Under the pieces are notes generated by a model. That model saw nothing but the letters and a program-made list of their open reading frames with translations. It was not told the DNA's origin and did not search any database. 64,000 bases of DNA from positions 205,001 through 269,000 of the forward strand of contig JACJWK010000001.1 in NCBI GenBank assembly GCA_020637195.1, in the 5' to 3' direction. Within the stretch, counting starts at the first letter, position 1; each line of letters starts with the position of its first letter. Of the stretch, positions 60,080-64,000 are shown piece after piece. The DNA is from Microthrixaceae bacterium. Its GTDB lineage: Bacteria > Actinomycetota > Acidimicrobiia > Acidimicrobiales > DATDAH01. The position numbers and the translations under genes are program-made.

Positions 60080-62562
60080 AGGCAGTGATCATGGCGGGTG
60101 GCGAGGGGACGCGGCTCCGGCCGCTGACGTCCAACGTCCCGAAACCGATGATGCCCATCGTCAACCGGCCGATGATGGAGCACATCGTCACCTTGTTGAA
60201 GTCGCACGGCTTCGACGAGATCGTCGTCACCGTCGCGTTCATGGCCAACGCCATCCGCACCTACTTCGGTGACGGGTCCGAGTTCGGGGTGCGCATGGTG
60301 TACGCCACCGAGGAGACGCCCCTCGGCACCGCGGGATCGGTGCGCAACGCGATGGACGAGCTCGACGAGCGCTTCCTCGTGATCTCCGGCGACGTCCTCA
60401 CCGACATCGACCTCGGCAGCATCGTGCGGTTCCACGAGGAGAAGGGGGCGCTCGCCACCATCGGCCTGGTGCCGGTCGAGAACCCGCTCGAGTTCGGCAT
60501 CGTGATCACCAACGACGACGGCTCGATCGAGCGGTTCCTCGAGAAGCCCACCTGGGGGCAGGTGTTCAGCGACACCATCAACACCGGCATCTTCGTGCTC
60601 GAGCCGGAGATCTTCGACTTCATCGAGCCCGGCCGGCCGGTCGACTTCTCGAGCGAGGTGTTCCCCGCCCTGCTGGACGAGGGTCGGCCCCTCTTCGGTG
60701 CGGTGGCCGAGGGGTACTGGGAGGACGTCGGCACGCTCGAGGCCTACCTGCGGGCGCACAAGGACGCGCTCGACGCCCGGGTGGCGCTCGACATCCCGGG
60801 CTTTCGGATGTCCGAGGGCGTGTGGGTGGGGGAGGGCGTCGAGCTGCACCCCGAGGCCGTCGTCGAGGGACCGGCGGTGATCGGCGAGAACTGCCGCGTC
60901 GAGGCCGGGGCCCGCCTCGGCGAGTACACGGTGCTCGGCAACAACGTGAAGGTGCGGGAGCAGGTCCAGCTCCAGCGCACCGTCGTGCACGACAACGCCT
61001 ACCTCGGCGAGCAGAGCCGAATCGGTGGCACCGTCATCGGGCGAGCCTGCGACCTGCGGCGCGGGGTGCGGTGCGAGGAGGGCGTCGTGCTCGGCGACGA
61101 GTGCTTCGTGGGCGACAGCGCCGTGGTGGGCGCGGACGTCAAGGTGTACCCGTTCAAGACCGTCGAGGCCGGGGCCATCATCAACACCTCGATCGTCTGG
61201 GAGTCGCGCGGTGCCCGCAGCCTCTTCGGGCGCGACGGCGTGTCGGGCCTCGCCAACGTCGACATCACCCCGGAGTTCGCCACCCGCGTCGCGATGGCCT
61301 TCGCCACGACGGTCAAGAAGGACACCACCGTGGTCACCTCCCGCGACTCGAGCCGGTCGGCCCGCATGCTGAAGCGGGCGATGATGGCCGGCCTGAACGC
61401 CGGTGGGGTGAACGTGCTCGACCTCGAGGTGGCCAGCGTCCCGGTGACGCGCGTGCAGGCCCGGCGCCCCGATGCGGTCGCCGGCCTCACCCTGCGCCTG
61501 GCCGAGGACGACGCGCAGTCGGTCGTGATCCGGTTCTTCGACGCGAACGGGGCCGACATCAGCGAGGACGCGCAGCGCAAGGTCGAGCGGCTGTTCAACC
61601 GCGAGGACTTCCGGCGGGTGCTCCCGAGCGAGATCGGCGACATCGGCTTCCCGCCCCGGGCCCTCGAGCAGTACGCCGTCGCGCTCGAGTCGGTGGTGGA
61701 CGTCGACGCCATCGGCGCCGCCGGGTTCAAGGTCGTCGTCGACTACTCGTACGGATCGACCTCGTTCGTGATGGCCAACGTGTTCTCGAAGCTGAACGCC
61801 GAGGTGCTGGCGGTCAACCCGTACGTGTCGACCCAGGGGGTCGTCGAGTTCGACCGGGACGCGCACGCCGCCCAGGTGGCGGACCTCGTGCGGGCGTCGG
61901 GGGCGAACCTGGGCGCGGTCATCGACCCGTCGGGTGAGCGCCTCACGCTGATCGACGACCGGGGCCACGTCCTCGACCACCACGAGGCCCTGCTCGCCAT
62001 GCTCACCCTCGTGCGCACGCGGGTCCAGGGCGACCGCGTGGCGCTGCCCGTGTCCGCGACGATGCGGGCGGCGGAGATCCTCGCCGAAGCCGGCGTGTCG
62101 GTGCAGTCCACCAAGACCTCGACGGCGGCGCTGATGGACGCCGCCACCAGTCCGGGCGTCGGCTTCGCCGCCGATCTCAGCGGCGGGTTCATCGTGCCGG
62201 GCTTCCTGCCGGCCTTCGACGGCGCCGCCTCGCTCGTCAAGCTGCTCGACCTGCTCGCGCACGCCGGCGGCAGCCTCTCGGAGGTGGTCGAGCACCTGCC
62301 CCGCATCCACCTCGCCCACGAGCGGGTGATCACGCCGTGGGAGCAGAAGGGCATGGTCATGCGCACCCTCGTCGAGCACTCCGCCGACCGCCAACTCGAG
62401 CTGGTGGACGGGGTGAAGGTGCACCACGAGGGCGGATGGGCCCTCGCGTTGCCCGACCCCGAGGAGCCGGTCACCCACATCTGGGCCGAGGCCGACACCG
62501 AGCTGGCGGCGCGCCAGCTCGCCGAGGAGTACGCCCGCCGCATCCGCCAGATGCTGCGCTGA
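60076..62562 (+). CDS. Mannose-1-phosphate guanylyltransferase fused to a phosphomannomutase-like domain
   Basis: This 828-residue protein has three parts. Residues 1-235 are a nucleotidyltransferase: AVIMAGGEGTRLRPLTSNVPKPMMPI (G-G-x-G-T-R-L plus the P-K-P loop), SGDVLTDIDL and VEDVGTLEAY-like GYWEDVGT. Residues about 250-375 are left-handed beta-helix repeats. Residues about 385-828 are a PMM/PGM fold whose active loops are degenerate. It should make GDP-mannose (or another NDP-sugar). The GTG start is coupled to the phosphatidyltransferase gene (GTGA). Confidence 0.87.
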   Translation: MKAVIMAGGEGTRLRPLTSNVPKPMMPIVNRPMMEHIVTLLKSHGFDEIVVTVAFMANAIRTYFGDGSEFGVRMVYATEETPLGTAGSVRNAMDELDERFLVISGDVLTDIDLGSIVRFHEEKGALATIGLVPVENPLEFGIVITNDDGSIERFLEKPTWGQVFSDTINTGIFVLEPEIFDFIEPGRPVDFSSEVFPALLDEGRPLFGAVAEGYWEDVGTLEAYLRAHKDALDARVALDIPGFRMSEGVWVGEGVELHPEAVVEGPAVIGENCRVEAGARLGEYTVLGNNVKVREQVQLQRTVVHDNAYLGEQSRIGGTVIGRACDLRRGVRCEEGVVLGDECFVGDSAVVGADVKVYPFKTVEAGAIINTSIVWESRGARSLFGRDGVSGLANVDITPEFATRVAMAFATTVKKDTTVVTSRDSSRSARMLKRAMMAGLNAGGVNVLDLEVASVPVTRVQARRPDAVAGLTLRLAEDDAQSVVIRFFDANGADISEDAQRKVERLFNREDFRRVLPSEIGDIGFPPRALEQYAVALESVVDVDAIGAAGFKVVVDYSYGSTSFVMANVFSKLNAEVLAVNPYVSTQGVVEFDRDAHAAQVADLVRASGANLGAVIDPSGERLTLIDDRGHVLDHHEALLAMLTLVRTRVQGDRVALPVSATMRAAEILAEAGVSVQSTKTSTAALMDAATSPGVGFAADLSGGFIVPGFLPAFDGAASLVKLLDLLAHAGGSLSEVVEHLPRIHLAHERVITPWEQKGMVMRTLVEHSADRQLELVDGVKVHHEGGWALALPDPEEPVTHIWAEADTELAARQLAEEYARRIRQMLR

Positions 62563-62605
62563 ACGCGGTGGTGGTTGCCCCCGTCGTCGGCCGCCGGTAA
62601 ACAGA

Positions 62606-62627
62606 TACGGAACCGTTTCGTTTCGTA
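62606..62627. promoter_or_regulatory. Operator-like inverted repeat upstream of the MFS gene
   Basis: TACGGAAC (62606-62613) and GTTTCGTA (62620-62627) are inverted with one mismatch in eight, around CGTTTC. The size and A/T-rich arms resemble TetR-family operators of drug exporters. It lies 18 bases before the ATG, at the likely promoter. Confidence 0.5.
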
Positions 62628-62645
62628 ACCACACCCGGAGCGCTC

Positions 62646-64000
62646 ATGGCCCTCGAAACGCCCGACACCCCCGCCCGGCCGAACGACGCGGCCGCGAGCC
62701 CCGCATCGGGGCCGGCCGTGGCCGCCGAGCTCGACCCCCGTCGATGGTGGGCGCTCGCCGTGCTGTGCCTGAGCCTGCTGCTGATCGTGATGGACAACAC
62801 GATCGTCAACGTGGCACTCCCCACCATCCAACGCGACCTGGACGCCACGGGCAGCGAGCTGCAGTGGATCGTCGACGCCTACGTGCTCGTCTTCGCCGGC
62901 CTGCTGCTGACGATGGGCAGCCTGGGTGACCGGTTCGGCCGCAAACCCGCGCTCTCGCTGGGCCTGGTCGTCATGGGCGGGGCGTCGGCCATCTCGGCCT
63001 GGTCGAGCGACCCCTCCCACCTGATCTTCTGGCGCGCGGTCATGGGCATCGGGGGCGCGCTGATCATGCCCGCCACGCTGTCGATCCTGACCAACGTGTT
63101 CACCGACCACCGGGAGCGGGCCCGGGCCATCGCGATCTGGGCCGGCACCTCGGGAATGGCGGTGGCCATCGGTCCCGTGACCGGCGGCTGGCTCCTCGAC
63201 CACTTCTGGTGGGGATCGGTGTTCCTCGTGAACGTGCCCGTGGTCGTCGTCGCCCTCGTGGCCGGGCACCGGATCATCCCCGACTCGAAGGACCCGCACC
63301 CGCCGGCGCTCGACCCGTTCGGGGCCGCACTCTCGATCGTCGGGCTGGTGACGCTCGTCTGGGCGATCATCGAGGCACCGCAGAAGGGCTGGACCGACCG
63401 CACCACGCTCGGCGCGTTCGCCGTCGCGACCGTGCTGCTCGTGGGCTTCGTCGTCCACGAGCGCCGCAGCGACCACCCCATGCTCGACGTGGGCTTCTTC
63501 CGCAATCCCCGCTTCAGCGCCGCCAGCGGGGCGATCACGATGACGTTCTTCGCCATGTTCGGCACGCTGTTCCTGTTCACCCAGTACATGCAGTTCGTCC
63601 TCGGCTACTCGCCCCTCGCCACCGGGGCGCGGTTCATCCCGATGGCCCTCGTGACCATGGTGGTGGCCCCGTCGAGCGCGCGGATCGTCGAGCGGGTGGG
63701 CACCAAGGCGGTGGTGGCCACGGGCCTCACGATGACCAGCGTCGCCCTCGCCCTCGGCACGTTCCTCACCGCGGGGGGCGGCTACCTCCCGCTGCTCGGC
63801 GTGCTGGTGGTCATGGCGGTCGGGATGGGGCTCACCATGGCGCCCGCCACCGAGTCGATCATGGGGTCGCTGCCGTTGACCAAGGCGGGGGTGGGGTCCG
63901 CGGTCAACGACACGACCCGCCAGGTGGGCGGGGCGCTCGGGGTGGCGGTCATGGGGAGCCTGCTGGCCTCGGCCTACGGCGCCAAGATGGCCGACTTCCT
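62646..64000 (+). CDS. MFS drug exporter, DHA2 (EmrB/QacA) family, truncated by the window end
   Basis: The visible 451 residues cover most of a 14-helix proton-driven exporter. WWALAVLCLSLLLIVMDNTIVNVALPTIQRDL is the DHA2 first helix with the LDxTIVNVALP motif (here M-D-N-T). GSLGDRFGRKPAL is motif A, RAVMGIGGALIMPATLSI motif B, and GPVTGGWLLDHFWWGSVFLVNVP motif C (antiporter motif). The ATG at 62646 follows the operator-like repeat. The end and any downstream regulator lie outside the window. The substrate is unknown. Confidence 0.92.
   Translation, partial: MALETPDTPARPNDAAASPASGPAVAAELDPRRWWALAVLCLSLLLIVMDNTIVNVALPTIQRDLDATGSELQWIVDAYVLVFAGLLLTMGSLGDRFGRKPALSLGLVVMGGASAISAWSSDPSHLIFWRAVMGIGGALIMPATLSILTNVFTDHRERARAIAIWAGTSGMAVAIGPVTGGWLLDHFWWGSVFLVNVPVVVVALVAGHRIIPDSKDPHPPALDPFGAALSIVGLVTLVWAIIEAPQKGWTDRTTLGAFAVATVLLVGFVVHERRSDHPMLDVGFFRNPRFSAASGAITMTFFAMFGTLFLFTQYMQFVLGYSPLATGARFIPMALVTMVVAPSSARIVERVGTKAVVATGLTMTSVALALGTFLTAGGGYLPLLGVLVVMAVGMGLTMAPATESIMGSLPLTKAGVGSAVNDTTRQVGGALGVAVMGSLLASAYGAKMADF

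Overview
This window is GC-rich chromosomal DNA from an actinobacterium. From tlyA through nadK, recN, steA, mctB, pyrG, a NUDIX gene, xerD, scpA, scpB, a pseudouridine synthase and cmk to der, it keeps the order of the Mycobacterium tuberculosis Rv1694-Rv1713 block. The rRNA spacer lacks tRNAs, and the block contains extra genes (MraY-like transferase, murJ, aroH-tyrA-aroA, plsC). With the class I aldolase and KorAB, this suggests a deep-branching lineage such as Acidimicrobiia. The phylum is well supported; the class is my inference.

Layout. 1-3860: end of an rRNA operon (16S 3' end, spacer, 23S, 5S, terminator). 3900-9780: a basic TPR protein, an SSB-like protein, a class I fructose-bisphosphate aldolase and the two-gene 2-oxoacid:ferredoxin oxidoreductase. 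9781-11961: the only long stretch without an intact gene. It is a graveyard holding a frameshifted threonine dehydratase and an N-terminal HsdM stub, bracketed by a 121-bp repeat of the 3' end of the next gene (DUF1015). 11962-16082: DUF1015, a HAD phosphatase, an orphan quaternary-amine binding lipoprotein, pyrophosphatase and a lysine-rich coiled-coil protein.

16090-47679: the conserved backbone. It covers rRNA modification, NADP supply, DNA repair, envelope functions (MraY-like transferase, SteA, MctB, MurJ, a large phosphatase-fold membrane protein), pyrG, xerD, a group of small regulatory or acetyltransferase genes, trpS, condensin partners ScpA/ScpB, a pseudouridine synthase, the end of the aromatic pathway (aroH-tyrA-aroA), cmk, plsC, ispH and der. 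Many of these genes are joined by 4-base GTGA/TTGA/TGATG overlaps. 47742-64000: a SpoIIE-type phosphatase, a carboxyltransferase, tRNA-Pro(GGG), several small conserved proteins, a CocE-type hydrolase, a sulfatase lipoprotein, an SRAP protein, DUF2079, HIT, a CDP-alcohol phosphatidyltransferase, a nucleotidyltransferase-phosphomannomutase fusion and a truncated MFS exporter.

The most general signal I found is regulatory. More than twenty genes carry a TANNNT -10 box only 6 to 10 bases before the start codon, so their mRNAs are probably leaderless. In four cases the TAG stop of the upstream gene is itself the first half of that -10 box. Divergent pairs share gaps of only 22 to 49 bases. I did not see CRISPR arrays, intact insertion sequences or a defence system.
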